Of a stretch of DNA of 64,000 nucleotides, positions 16,334 through 25,803 are shown piece after piece (the first letter of the stretch is position 1; each line of letters starts with the position of its first letter). The position numbers and the translations under genes were made by a program. The DNA lies in contig NZ_JANIBM010000001.1 of NCBI RefSeq assembly GCF_024505045.1, forward strand, positions 62,001 through 126,000. The letters run 5' to 3'. The stretch is from Methylomonas aurea. Lineage in GTDB: Bacteria > Pseudomonadota > Gammaproteobacteria > Methylococcales > Methylomonadaceae. A model generated the notes under the pieces. The model was not told the DNA's origin, made no database searches, and worked only from the letters and a program-made list of their open reading frames with translations.

Positions 16334-19300
16334 GCGCCGCCCTCCAGGCCGGTTCCAGCCAATCCCGGCAGAACCCGCTAAATGCATCGCCGAGCAAATC
16401 GCTCAAGTCACGGTAGGCGAACAGTTGGCCAATTTCCGCTTCGTAACCCTGTTCGATGGCGTCGGCCAGGCGTTTGGCCGCTGTCGCCAGCGCCGTTTCC
16501 GGGTCGTTATGACGCACGAAATCCAGCGCCGCTTCGGTAAAAAACGCGTCGGGCCGGATTTGGCCGCTCCGGAAAATCGCCAGTAATTGCGGCAACGCGT
16601 CGTCGGGTTCGGCTTTGGCCGGAAAACGTAAGTCCGCATCGACGCATACCAAGTGGGTGGCTTGCGGCGCGATGCGGTTGGCGATCAAATGCTGCAACCA
16701 GGCGCCGAAAAAATCGCGGCCTTTCAGTTTGCCGAAGCGGTAAATCAGTCCGCCGTGTTGGTGTAAACGCCCCAGTTTGCCGACCAATCGATAATCGCCG
16801 ATAGCCAGATCGATAGCCTCGGGCGGTAGCGGTTCCCCCAGTTGTTTGCCGGCGATAATCGCGGCGAATTCGGCGATCGCCGGCTGGCGGCGGCGCCAGG
16901 CAATTTCGCCGGCGGCGCCGGCCGGCCACAAACCGCGGGCTTGCAATTTTGCCAGCGAAAATACTTTGCCCTGCAGTTCGGCATCGAGCCACTCCTGGGC
17001 TAACAAATAATCTTCCAGGCTGTTCAAGGCAAACGGTTCGCGCTCTTCGGCGTCGACTATTAAGCTGGGAAGCTGCAGTTCCAGGCAGTGGCGGAAAAAA
17101 TAACGTTGCGGGTGGTGGAAAAACTGGCGTAAGCGGTCGATTTCGATCACGGTGTCGGTTTCGGCCGGCAATGCGCCGGACCACCAGGGCTGCGGCGCCG
17201 GTTTCTCGCCGCGCAGGCGGCGGGCGGTGTCGCAATCGTGGCGGGCGTAGCTGAACAGGTTGGGATCGTGGCCTAGGAAATAACGCTGGCTGAACGGGTG
17301 CAACGGGTGGCGAACCACGATGCCGTCCAGGCCGTAACCGTCGCGCAGTACCTCGAGCAATTCGCTGACGATAGGCGACGGCGGAATTTCGCTATTGTCG
17401 CGCAGCGATTGGCCCAGATAGGTAACGATCAATTGCCGGCGGGCGGACAGCAGTATTTCCAGAAATTGGTAGCGGTCGTCGGCGCGGCGCGAGCGGTCGC
17501 CCAAGCGCGGATGCGCCGCCAGCAGGTCGAAGGTCGGCTGGCGTTCGATTTTCGGGAATTCGCCGTCGTTCATACCCAACAAGGCGATGATCTGAAACGG
17601 GATCGACCGCATCGGCAGCATCGAGCAAAAAGTCAATTGACCGCGCAGAAAGCCGGCGCCGGATTTGGTTTCGTCCATCCGGCCTTGCAGCCAGGCGACG
17701 ATGACGGCCAAAGCCAGCGGCCGGTCGTGAATCGCGGCCATCTCCGCCATTTCGGCCAGCAGCTCATTCAGCGCTTGGCGTTGCGCCGTGTCGGCGCCGG
17801 CCAACAGGCTGTCGGCGTAACGGCTCAAGCAGGTTTGCCATTCGCTCAAGGTTTTCGCGGTCGCCAACTCGTCGCCGGCCCGGAACAGCAGTTGCAGGAA
17901 GGCGTTCAGGCCGCCCAGCGCCTGCGCCGTGGAGCCTTCGATATCCGGGTAAGGCAGAATGTCGTCGACGAATTCGTCCGCGGCCAAGGCATAACCCATA
18001 AACAGCCGCTCCAGGCCGGCCTGCCAGGTATTCTGCGGCGTCGGCGGCAGGCCCTGCGCCTGCTTGGCCTCGCCGGATCGCCCCCAGCGCACGTAAAGTT
18101 CCTGCAGCCAATAGGCGATCAATTCCAGATCGGCGGTCGCCAAACCGAAGCTTGTGTGAATCAGCGGTTGCTCGAGTAAATCCATGACCGCGCGCCAGCC
18201 CAGCCGACTTTGCGACAGTTTCAGAAAACGGACGAAAGCGTCCAGCAGCGGATCGCTGATTTTCAGGCTGCGGTCGGCAACGGCATGCTGGATGTCGTCG
18301 AATACCGCGCTGATGAACGGCGCGTAGGCCTGGATGTCCGGCGCCATCACGACAATGTCGCGTAGTTCCAGATCGGGGTTGTGTTCCAGGGTTTGCAATA
18401 GCTGGTCTTTCAACACTTGCACTTCGCGCAGGCGCGAGTGGCAGGCGTGAATACCGATCGAAGCGTCGGCCGCCAGCCGGATTTGCTGCGGTACTCGGTT
18501 GGCGAGGACGTCGTTCTGCAGACATTGCAGCACGGTCTCGGGCTCAGCGGGCTCGAAGCTGCTGGGTTCGAAGGCGAATTCGGCCTGCTCCAGCAACATC
18601 TGCTGGAATTCGCGGCCTTGCTGGCCAAGCCGGACCAGTAAGGGATGGCCGTCGAAATGTTGCAATTCGGCCAACAGCCGCTTCGGCGGCAGGTCGGCCC
18701 AGTAGCCCTGGACCGGATTCAGCAAATACAGGTGGACGTCGCAATGGCGGGACAAGGCCTGCAGGTAGGTCAGCATCAGCGGCGGCAAGCTGTTGACGCC
18801 GAATACCGAAACCCGTTCCGGCAATTGCCCGGCGAACGCACCGGGTTCCGCTTGCTGTAGTTTGGCGATCGCTTGCAGCCAGTGCGCGCCGCGGTGGCGC
18901 TGGCCGATTTCGGCGACTACGGCGCGCCACAACTGGGCTTGCCAGGCTTCCGCCGGGCTACCGTACAACAGGCGCCGCGCTTGCCAGGCCTCGAGTAGGT
19001 CCGGCCGCAGCATCTGGTATTGGTCGTAGACCCGCGCCAATTGTTGCGCCAATTGGTAACGTTTAAGCTCGGCGTTTTCGCCGACTAGATATTGCCGCAA
19101 AGCCTGATACACTTCGCCGTCGAGGTCGCGCAACAAGCCTTCGAAGCGCCATAGCATCCAATGGCGGTCGAAGGCCGGGTCGTAGAGTTCGTCGTGCAGC
19201 GCCGCGGCGATTTCGGCAAAGAATTTGGCCGGGAACAGATAGCTGAAATGGCCCCAGACTTTCAGCCGCACTGCCAGTTGCTGCGACAACCAGCGTTCCA

Positions 19301-19424
19301 TGCCCTGGCTTTGGATCAAAAATAATTCGGCGGCGAACGGCGACGATAGCGGTGCGGCCGTAACGACCGTTACCAAGTGCTCCAGCAGGTTTTCGGTTTT
19401 GTTGGAGCTGTGCAGGACGAACAT
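16323..19424 (-). CDS. recC: RecBCD enzyme subunit RecC
   Basis: A 1033-residue protein, slightly shorter than E. coli RecC (1122). It starts with MFVLHSSNKTENLLEHLV and has the family pattern LIQSQGMERWLSQQLA and FSYLFPAKFF. The middle holds the inactive helicase-like domains (IHACHSRLREVQVLKDQLL, LRDIVVMAPDIQAYAPFI), which in the known structure scan for Chi. RecC holds RecB and RecD together. The gene precedes and overlaps recB, so the two subunits are made together. No clear ribosome binding site is seen, but the start agrees with the family. It is transcribed away from the DUF4124 gene at 19504. Confidence 0.93.
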   Translation of the reverse strand: MFVLHSSNKTENLLEHLVTVVTAAPLSSPFAAELFLIQSQGMERWLSQQLAVRLKVWGHFSYLFPAKFFAEIAAALHDELYDPAFDRHWMLWRFEGLLRDLDGEVYQALRQYLVGENAELKRYQLAQQLARVYDQYQMLRPDLLEAWQARRLLYGSPAEAWQAQLWRAVVAEIGQRHRGAHWLQAIAKLQQAEPGAFAGQLPERVSVFGVNSLPPLMLTYLQALSRHCDVHLYLLNPVQGYWADLPPKRLLAELQHFDGHPLLVRLGQQGREFQQMLLEQAEFAFEPSSFEPAEPETVLQCLQNDVLANRVPQQIRLAADASIGIHACHSRLREVQVLKDQLLQTLEHNPDLELRDIVVMAPDIQAYAPFISAVFDDIQHAVADRSLKISDPLLDAFVRFLKLSQSRLGWRAVMDLLEQPLIHTSFGLATADLELIAYWLQELYVRWGRSGEAKQAQGLPPTPQNTWQAGLERLFMGYALAADEFVDDILPYPDIEGSTAQALGGLNAFLQLLFRAGDELATAKTLSEWQTCLSRYADSLLAGADTAQRQALNELLAEMAEMAAIHDRPLALAVIVAWLQGRMDETKSGAGFLRGQLTFCSMLPMRSIPFQIIALLGMNDGEFPKIERQPTFDLLAAHPRLGDRSRRADDRYQFLEILLSARRQLIVTYLGQSLRDNSEIPPSPIVSELLEVLRDGYGLDGIVVRHPLHPFSQRYFLGHDPNLFSYARHDCDTARRLRGEKPAPQPWWSGALPAETDTVIEIDRLRQFFHHPQRYFFRHCLELQLPSLIVDAEEREPFALNSLEDYLLAQEWLDAELQGKVFSLAKLQARGLWPAGAAGEIAWRRRQPAIAEFAAIIAGKQLGEPLPPEAIDLAIGDYRLVGKLGRLHQHGGLIYRFGKLKGRDFFGAWLQHLIANRIAPQATHLVCVDADLRFPAKAEPDDALPQLLAIFRSGQIRPDAFFTEAALDFVRHNDPETALATAAKRLADAIEQGYEAEIGQLFAYRDLSDLLGDAFSGFCRDWLEPAWRAAHAE

Positions 19425-19503
19425 CGGCGGATTGAAAAATCTGTTTACAGTAACGGCAAGCTAAGTGATAGTTTTACAGTAGCGTTTAACCGACAGGAAT
19501 ACA

Positions 19504-20094
19504 ATGAAAAATCTGTTCTTTGTTTTTGCCCTGTGCTTGTCTTGCGACAGCTGGGCGGGCGTTTATAAATGCACCGATGCGAGCGGCCACACCAACTACC
19601 AGTCGTCACCGTGCACCGAGCAACATAAAGCGGTGCAAATGAATCCCAAGACCGGCAGCAGCGTCGATATCACTGCGCAGGAAAAGAAACAGGCCGAGGA
19701 AGCCGAGTTGAAGAAAATGCAATCCGAACAGGAGCGCGCGGAACAGCAGGCCAAGTTGGATCTGATCGCCCAAACCAAGCAGGCGGCTAGAGCCCAGAGC
19801 GAACAAACCCAAAACTTGATCAAGCAGAATCCTTTGCAATTTTCCGCCTTTGCCGTGCCACCGTACGATCCGGACAAATTGCCGGCGCAAATCAAGCCGT
19901 TCGAAACCCGATTGCCGGACATTGAGAAGTTTCGGCGATTGGCCGCGCAGAAGGCGTTGTCGGGCGGCGAGTGCCAGCGGGTCGAGGCCGACGAGCTCAG
20001 CGGCAAAAGCAAATTGGACCAGTTGGTGTTCTCGATCAACTGCAGCAGCGGTAAAGCCTATACCTTCAGCGAAAGCGAATTGAGCCAGCCATGA
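19504..20094 (+). CDS. Exported DUF4124-domain protein
   Basis: A 196-residue protein with a signal peptide (residues 1-19, ending SWAG). The DUF4124 module follows at once: VYKCTDASGHTNYQSSPC. This small domain is common at the N terminus of envelope proteins in proteobacteria, and its role is not established. Residues about 55-105 are a charged coiled coil rich in E, K and Q. The C-terminal part has two cysteines (GGECQRVEAD and FSINCSSGK) that could form a disulphide. The gene overlaps the next one by the ATGA arrangement, so both are translated together. The function is unknown. Confidence 0.82.
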   Translation: MKNLFFVFALCLSCDSWAGVYKCTDASGHTNYQSSPCTEQHKAVQMNPKTGSSVDITAQEKKQAEEAELKKMQSEQERAEQQAKLDLIAQTKQAARAQSEQTQNLIKQNPLQFSAFAVPPYDPDKLPAQIKPFETRLPDIEKFRRLAAQKALSGGECQRVEADELSGKSKLDQLVFSINCSSGKAYTFSESELSQP

Positions 20095-20924
20095 CCCGAG
20101 GCAAAACCATTTTCATTACCGGTTGCTCGTCGGGCATCGGTTACAGCACCGCGCTGTATCTGAAATTGCGCGGCCACCGGGTGATCTGCTCGGCACGTAA
20201 GGCGGAGGATGTCGAACGGCTGCGTGGCGAGGGTTACGAATGTCTGCAACTGGATCTGGCCGACTCCAACAGCATTCGCGCCGCAGTTGCCGAATTGTTG
20301 GCGATGACCGGCGGCAAGCTCGATGCGTTATTCAATAACGGCGCGTTCGGCCAACCCGGCGCTGTGGAGGATCTGAGCCGGGACGTGCTGCGCAACCAGT
20401 TCGAAACCAATTTGTTCGGCGTCCACGAATTGACCAATCTGTTATTGCCGGTAATGCGCGAACAAGGCCACGGCCGGATCATTTACAACAGCTCGGTGCT
20501 CGGCTTTGTGGCGATGAAATTCCGCGGTGCCTATAACGCCAGCAAATTCGCCCTGGAAGGCTTGGTCGACACCTTGCGCCTGGAATTGCGCGGCAGCGGC
20601 GTTTACGTAGTATTGATAGAGCCTGGACCGATCGAAAGCCGATTCCGGCAGAATGCGTTTAAGCTGTACCAGCAAAACATCGACCCGGAACATAGCGTCC
20701 ATCGAGAAACCTACCGGGCCATGGAAGCCCGTTTGCAAAAACAGGGCCCGGCGGCGCCGTTTACCTTGCCTGCCAGCGCGGTGGCCGAAAAAGTCGCGTT
20801 GGCGTTGGAGTCGGCGCGGCCGGGATTACGCTATCGGGTGACCGTGCCGACCCATCTATTCGCATGGCTGAAACGTCTGCTGCCGACGGCCTGGATGGAT
20901 AAGTTGCTGGCCAGTGTCGAATGA
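20091..20924 (+). CDS. Short-chain dehydrogenase/reductase
   Basis: A 277-residue cytoplasmic oxidoreductase of the classical SDR family. It has the nucleotide-binding motif TGCSSGIG (residues 10-17), the NNGAFG stretch (NNAG position), the catalytic serine region YNSSVLG, and the active-site tyrosine and lysine in GAYNASKFALEG. The sequence around SARKAEDVERL suggests NADP preference by position, which is only an inference. The C-terminal part (VTVPTHLFAWLKRLLPTAWM) is hydrophobic, as in SDRs acting on lipids or sterol-like substrates. The substrate is unknown. Its ATG overlaps the stop of the DUF4124 gene by four bases. Confidence 0.88.
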   Translation: MTRGKTIFITGCSSGIGYSTALYLKLRGHRVICSARKAEDVERLRGEGYECLQLDLADSNSIRAAVAELLAMTGGKLDALFNNGAFGQPGAVEDLSRDVLRNQFETNLFGVHELTNLLLPVMREQGHGRIIYNSSVLGFVAMKFRGAYNASKFALEGLVDTLRLELRGSGVYVVLIEPGPIESRFRQNAFKLYQQNIDPEHSVHRETYRAMEARLQKQGPAAPFTLPASAVAEKVALALESARPGLRYRVTVPTHLFAWLKRLLPTAWMDKLLASVE

Positions 20925-20988
20925 GGCGAAACGCGCCGTAAAAACCCTGATTTTGGTCAATAAACTCGCTAGCAAAGCGCATGAACTA

Positions 20989-20997
20989 TGCTATTAT
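20989..20997 (+). promoter_or_regulatory. Putative extended -10 promoter
   Basis: TGC followed by TATTAT (20992-20997) forms an extended -10 element about 80 bases before the small exported protein gene. No good -35 box lies at the right distance. Confidence 0.45.
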
Positions 20998-21076
20998 CCC
21001 GGCCCAACATGTGGTGGCTAAAACGGTTGGGTTAGCAGCTATATGTTCTTATAAAAATAACTGTGAGGTTCAATAC

Positions 21077-21457
21077 ATGAAAATTTTAAAAAGTGCTGTT
21101 ATCGCGTTCTCTTTAGCTGCCGCTATGGGTTCTTTTTCGACTGCTGCGGTTGCCGAAGCCGGCAGAACCAGTTACAAACCTATTGATGCGATCAATGGCG
21201 TTCTGGAACGTATCAATGCTGCCGAAACTGCGATTAACAACGGCGCTGAAGACGCTGAAGTTGCAGCTCTGATCAAAAAAGCCGCTGATTTTTCAGAAGA
21301 AATCAATGCCAACGACAAAGTTGCCAGAGAGAATTCAAAAGTCAGATCGCACCTGAAAGCCGCCATCACTTCTGCTAAAGCTGCTAACTTGCAAGAGTCC
21401 AAAGAGCATTTGGCAAAAGCAAAAGCTGGTATCGAAGGTTTGAAAAAATTGCTGTAA
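21077..21457 (+). CDS. Small exported helical protein of unknown function
   Basis: A 126-residue protein. The signal peptide covers about residues 1-26 (AAVAEA), and the remaining 100 residues are almost entirely helical, rich in A, E, K and N and without cysteine. The regular spacing of alanine and leucine (INAAETAINNGAEDAEVAAL, AAITSAKAANLQESKEHL) suggests a helical hairpin or bundle, as in small periplasmic metal-binding or chaperone-like proteins, but metal ligands such as histidine clusters are not enriched. I chose the ATG at 21077 after GTGAGG, where the signal peptide begins. It has its own likely promoter and a strong terminator, so it is a single-gene unit, probably well expressed. 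Confidence 0.82.
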   Translation: MKILKSAVIAFSLAAAMGSFSTAAVAEAGRTSYKPIDAINGVLERINAAETAINNGAEDAEVAALIKKAADFSEEINANDKVARENSKVRSHLKAAITSAKAANLQESKEHLAKAKAGIEGLKKLL

Positions 21458-21468
21458 TTGCTTTGCGG

Positions 21469-21494
21469 CAGGGCGCCTCGGCGCCCTGTTTTTT
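21469..21494 (+). terminator. Intrinsic terminator
   Basis: CAGGGCGCC/GGCGCCCTG forms a 9-base stem followed by TTTTTT, 11 bases after the stop of the small exported protein gene. Confidence 0.9.
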
Positions 21495-21532
21495 ATCCCG
21501 CCCGATCGCCCGTTTCCAGACTCCCTTTCCCG

Positions 21533-22351
21533 TTACAAATAAAACTGCTTTTCTGCCAATAACGCTTCCATTTGTGTGAGCAGGTCCTTTGCGTTTTTCG
21601 CGTCGATCCGGCTCAGATCGGCAGGCAGCCCGTACACCAAGTGCCAACGGTTTAATACTACTTGTAATTTTGCGGCATTGCTGGCCGTAAAATGAAACCG
21701 GTCCAAGGCTTCCCGATACGTTTGCTGGTCGGGCTGGGGCTGCGCATTTTTCAATTCAGCCAATCGCGCCAACAAGGTTTCCACCACCGAAAGGCCCGCG
21801 CCGATCCAGTCTGCCACCGCATCTTCCGTGACGTTGGTCAACGGCGACTCGGCGTTGTCGGATACGACCTTTACGCAATGGATCAATTCGCTGGAACTGA
21901 ATTTGACGGCGGTCTCATAGAACGCCGATGCTTCCATATCCCGCAAAAAATCGTCGCAGTATCTCGAGTCCGCTTTCGCCAACGTGCTTAAGCCGTTTGT
22001 CGGGCAAGGCGTTGCGAATGGTAATTGCGGATAAAACCGCCGGCCGCTGTCGACGTCGACGATTCGATCGACCAGCAAGCAACTGCCCACCGGCAGATGT
22101 TTATGCCCGGCCACGCCGATATTTAACATGACGGGTTCTGCAATAGCGGGATATTGAGCCAGCGTATAAGCTACCGCCCCCGCCATCGCTACTTTGCCGA
22201 TACCGCTGACCGTTAACACGAAGCGTTCGTTGCTGTAAGTTGCAAACGCCTGTTTTTGCGCTGTTTTTTTAAGGTTCCACGCCTTGATCAGCGGCCCGGC
22301 TTCGCACGGCAACGCCACGAATATGAAATTAACAGGTGCCAAATCGATCAC
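21533..22351 (-). CDS. Nucleoside phosphorylase/nucleosidase-like protein
   Basis: A 272-residue protein of the PNP/UDP (MTAN-like) superfamily. Evidence includes the opening strand and loop NFIFVALPCEAGPL, the glycine-rich VSGIGKVAMAGAVA, the strand VMLNIGVAGHKHLPVGSCLLVD, DMEASAFYE (ribose-binding Met-Glu) and VVSDNAE, where the aspartate is the usual catalytic acid. Family members cleave the glycosidic bond of purine nucleosides or related adducts. The exact substrate here cannot be told, and salvage or a cofactor/hopanoid pathway are both possible. The C-terminal 90 residues extend beyond the core. The start is GTG with no clear ribosome binding site, so it is uncertain by a few residues. 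Confidence 0.78.
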   Translation of the reverse strand: MIDLAPVNFIFVALPCEAGPLIKAWNLKKTAQKQAFATYSNERFVLTVSGIGKVAMAGAVAYTLAQYPAIAEPVMLNIGVAGHKHLPVGSCLLVDRIVDVDSGRRFYPQLPFATPCPTNGLSTLAKADSRYCDDFLRDMEASAFYETAVKFSSSELIHCVKVVSDNAESPLTNVTEDAVADWIGAGLSVVETLLARLAELKNAQPQPDQQTYREALDRFHFTASNAAKLQVVLNRWHLVYGLPADLSRIDAKNAKDLLTQMEALLAEKQFYL

Positions 22352-22451
22352 ATTTTTTGAGCGAAAATTGTTAAATTTTAATACCTTGTTGAATATTCTT
22401 GAGAAGTGACATAAATTTAGGCCACCTCATTTTTTCAAAGGGAGAGCCGTT

Positions 22452-22898
22452 GTGATCGAGTCTACTATCTGCCATAGCGAGAAAAACGCAAGCGCCCAGC
22501 ATTGGGTTGCAACCTTATTGGAAGAACGTTCTGCAGTTTGGTCTTTATACTGCAAGATCGGCAACATGGTGCCGTTCAACGGCGACGGCAATCTGCGCTC
22601 GGTACTGTCCGAATTCTCGCAGTTGCTGATCGATTACATTTCGCTCGGGCATTTCGGTATCTACGAGCATCTATTAACCGATCGGCCGGAGCAATCTTCG
22701 GCGCTGAGCTACGCCGAGCGGATCTATCCGGCATTCGCGAAGATCACGGCGTCGGCTGTGTCGTTCAGCGATACCTATGATGAAGGCCGGCGCAAATTCA
22801 GGACCGACAATTTAGCCCAGGATTTATCGCTACTCGGCGAACACTTAGCCGAACGCATGGAGTTGGAAGACCGGCTTTGCTCCATGCTGTTGCATTGA
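22452..22898 (+). CDS. rsd: Rsd/AlgQ-type anti-sigma-70 regulator
   Basis: A 148-residue helical protein of the Rsd/AlgQ family. It shows the family's conserved pattern: WVATLLEERSAVWSLYCKI at about 17-36, LSEFSQLLIDYISLGHFGIYEHLL in the middle and a conserved acidic C-terminal helix (LAERMELEDRL). Rsd binds region 4 of the housekeeping sigma factor and reduces its availability. AlgQ in Pseudomonas influences alginate and other regulons. The gene stands alone, with the divergent nucleoside phosphorylase gene on one side. The ATG or GTG choice is not critical: GGGAGAGCCGTT precedes GTG at 22452. Confidence 0.85.
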   Translation: MIESTICHSEKNASAQHWVATLLEERSAVWSLYCKIGNMVPFNGDGNLRSVLSEFSQLLIDYISLGHFGIYEHLLTDRPEQSSALSYAERIYPAFAKITASAVSFSDTYDEGRRKFRTDNLAQDLSLLGEHLAERMELEDRLCSMLLH

Positions 22899-22922
22899 CG
22901 GTTACGGCGGGCCACCGCAGGC

Positions 22923-25559
22923 TTATTTGCTTTCGGTGGCGGAAATGCCCGAGGTCGGACCGTTAGCGCCCCTGATGAACTGCGCCTTCAGGTGATCGAA
23001 CGCCGCCTGCAAAGTTTTATCCATCACCACTTGGTTGCCGATCGAGACGATCACCCGGGCCAACTCCGGCATTTTGGTCTTGGTCGCCAGCATGTAAATC
23101 GGCTGCACGTATAAAATCGAATTACCCATCGGTAAAATCACCATCCGCCCCTTTTTGACTTCCGAGCCCTGTTGGTTCCACAGCGTGAATTGGGCGGCGA
23201 TTTCCGGATTTTGATCGATCAAAGCATTGACCTGCGACGGGCCGTTAACCTGCACGTCTTTCGGGAACTTGAAAATGGTGATGCCGGGCTTGTAACTATG
23301 GCCGCAGTTGGCTTCGTCCAAGGTACCGGCCAGGCCGACCATGCTCAGGTTATCGCGGCGGATCGGCGTCATCGGGTTGATCATGACGAATTCCTCGGTG
23401 TCGTTGCAGCGGCCGAAATCCATCGTAATGAAATAGGGTAAAACCGATTGGCCGTCCACCGTGGCGTATTGCCAAGTCTCAGCCTGTTCGTAGAACAATT
23501 CCGGCGTGTTTTGGTGGTACTTGGCGTAAATTTTCATCTGCATGAAGTACAAATCGCGCGGGTAACGCAAATGTTGCAACAGGTGGTCCGGCATCTCTTT
23601 CAGGTCTTTTAAGAGTCCGGGATAGGCTCTGCTGTATGCTTTGATGATGGGATCGTCCGGATTGGAGATGTAATAGTCCACGCTGCCGTCGTAAGCATCG
23701 ACCACGACCTTGACCGAGTTGCGGATGTAATTGAACTCGTGGCTGCCGTCCAGATAATCGTCGGCGGCCGGTTTCGAGACCGGATAGTATTTCGATAGCG
23801 TGTAGGCATCCTGAATCCAGTAAAACCGGTCTTTGTCGATGACCAAATAAGGATCTTTGTCCAGGTGCAGGAACGGAGTCAGCGCGCTGATCCGTTCGTC
23901 GATATTGCGGCGCAGCAACAGCTTGCTGTCGCTGGAAATATTGGGCGAGAAAAAGATTTTTTCGTCTTTCAAGTAAAAAGCAAACAGCAGTTTTCTAAAC
24001 AACGATGGGATCGGGATGCCGGTATTGCCGCGGTAATCCTTGCCTTCGTCCGGCGCTGAGCTGGATATGTCGGATACCGCCAATTTATTCGGCACAATCG
24101 CATAGCGGTATTTTTCCAGCCCGTAGTAGATATCAGGATATTTGACCGAAAAGCCGACATCGGAGGTCATGTTCAGATCGCGCAGATACCAAACGATCGG
24201 GATGCCGGCGTCTTGCGCTGCGGGAGAAACCACCGCACCGTAACCGTGAGTAAAGCGCAGATGGGCGTTTTCCCAATTTTGGGCTTCCTTCGGCATGCGC
24301 TCGATGTTGACCTCCCGCGCCGCCAGATTGACCTGTTGGTGGTGGCCGTTGATGAAATAGCGATCTTCGTCGACAGTCGGAAACACATAGTAAGGTCTTA
24401 AGCCCTGCAATTGCATGTAGCTGTCGATCAAAAATTCGCGATCCCAGACCGGAATGTTTTCGAAATGTTTGACGTTGGACCAGGCTTCGATATCTTTGGT
24501 CGCGTCTAGATTGACTTTGAAATCGACGATTTTGATGTTGTTCAGGTCGTAAGCGGCCATCGTCGCATCGATGTTGTGCAGCATCGAATCACCTTCGGTC
24601 CGGGTGAAATTAGGCTTGACGATAAACTTTTCGATCATTTCCGGAAGGGTATGCGAGCCGCTCAGCCCCCAGACCGCCAGATATCCCAACACGGCGACGA
24701 CAGTCGGGGTTTTGCTGCGGTGCCGTTCCGAGAACGCGTAAAACACGATCGAGACCGCGATCGCGGCGATGAAAAATATTTGCAGCCAAAGCAACGGTAA
24801 CTGGTAGTGCAATTCGACAAAACCGGGGCCGAAAAACACCGGTTCGTTCTGGTCGGAATATAGCAACGAAAACCGCTCGAGCAGAAAGCCCCAGATCACG
24901 AACAGCACGACAAAGCCGAACAGAACCGCCAGATGGATTTTGGCGCCAACCGGAAACTCCTTGCTCTGGTTCGGAACGAATACATGCTCCAGCCAATACA
25001 ATACGCCGGTTGCCAACAATACCAGCGCGGCCGTGGTCAGCAATTCCTTTTGAATCAGCATGTAAATCGGATAGGAAAACATGTAAAAACTTACATCGTT
25101 GCCGTACACCGGGTCGCTGATCCCGGCGGCTTCGCCGAAGAAGAACAATAGAGCCTGCTCCCACTGCAGGTAAAACGGAATTGCGATGATGATGCCCAAT
25201 ACCAGCGATATCGGTGTGTAGATTCTCGCCGATCCGGTCATGAATATGTCGGCAAAACGCTGGAAATTACGGCGCTTGCCGTCGTCTATCAAGATTTCGT
25301 CGGGGGGATTCAAGCCCAGGTAACGGGATGCAATCCAGAAATGGAACAGGAAGACCGCGAAGAAGAATGCGGTAACCGCGCCGGAGAAGATAAAGCGGTA
25401 GAGCAGTTTCAACCAAAAGTAAGTTTCGAATTCCAACGAGCGGAACCACCACAAGTCGACGAAAAAATCGAGAAACACGAAGTAGAATGCCACGTACAAA
25501 ACGACAGCTACTACCAGGGTTGCCGCCATCAGCGCCGGCAACAGTTTCCAGTTACGCAT
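22923..25559 (-). CDS. UPF0182 family large membrane protein
   Basis: An 878-residue protein of the UPF0182 family. The N-terminal 310 residues contain about seven membrane segments (for example LLPALMAATLVVAVVLYVAF, FIFSGAVTAFFFAVFLFHFW, LVLGIIIAIPFYL). A large, presumably extracytoplasmic C-terminal domain follows, with the conserved stretches HNIDATMAAYDLNNI, WDREFLIDSYMQLQGLRPYY, RFTHGYGAVVSP and VSIGNQVVMDKTLQAAFDHL. No biochemical function is established for the family. The start was moved to 25559, preceded by AGAGGA, where the first membrane segment begins, dropping 57 residues of non-family sequence. It is convergent with rsd (24-base gap). Confidence 0.9.
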   Translation of the reverse strand: MRNWKLLPALMAATLVVAVVLYVAFYFVFLDFFVDLWWFRSLEFETYFWLKLLYRFIFSGAVTAFFFAVFLFHFWIASRYLGLNPPDEILIDDGKRRNFQRFADIFMTGSARIYTPISLVLGIIIAIPFYLQWEQALLFFFGEAAGISDPVYGNDVSFYMFSYPIYMLIQKELLTTAALVLLATGVLYWLEHVFVPNQSKEFPVGAKIHLAVLFGFVVLFVIWGFLLERFSLLYSDQNEPVFFGPGFVELHYQLPLLWLQIFFIAAIAVSIVFYAFSERHRSKTPTVVAVLGYLAVWGLSGSHTLPEMIEKFIVKPNFTRTEGDSMLHNIDATMAAYDLNNIKIVDFKVNLDATKDIEAWSNVKHFENIPVWDREFLIDSYMQLQGLRPYYVFPTVDEDRYFINGHHQQVNLAAREVNIERMPKEAQNWENAHLRFTHGYGAVVSPAAQDAGIPIVWYLRDLNMTSDVGFSVKYPDIYYGLEKYRYAIVPNKLAVSDISSSAPDEGKDYRGNTGIPIPSLFRKLLFAFYLKDEKIFFSPNISSDSKLLLRRNIDERISALTPFLHLDKDPYLVIDKDRFYWIQDAYTLSKYYPVSKPAADDYLDGSHEFNYIRNSVKVVVDAYDGSVDYYISNPDDPIIKAYSRAYPGLLKDLKEMPDHLLQHLRYPRDLYFMQMKIYAKYHQNTPELFYEQAETWQYATVDGQSVLPYFITMDFGRCNDTEEFVMINPMTPIRRDNLSMVGLAGTLDEANCGHSYKPGITIFKFPKDVQVNGPSQVNALIDQNPEIAAQFTLWNQQGSEVKKGRMVILPMGNSILYVQPIYMLATKTKMPELARVIVSIGNQVVMDKTLQAAFDHLKAQFIRGANGPTSGISATESK

Positions 25560-25803
25560 AATGTCCTCTTTTCTTGGGTTTCCGATTGGCCGCCGTGGCC
25601 CCGGCCGGATTGAATTTGGCCCGGTTGGGGCGATTGCGTATCGATCGCCGAGCATTCTAACACCCAATTCCGGATTGTGATCGGCTTGGCTCGGGCCACC
25701 GGTCGCCAGTAAAGGCAAGTTGTTGGGCACTGGAATTTGGAGTATGTTGAAGCCCTATAACAATGAGCTTATTTAACGGGCCAACACGGGGAGGGGAGTA
25801 GCT

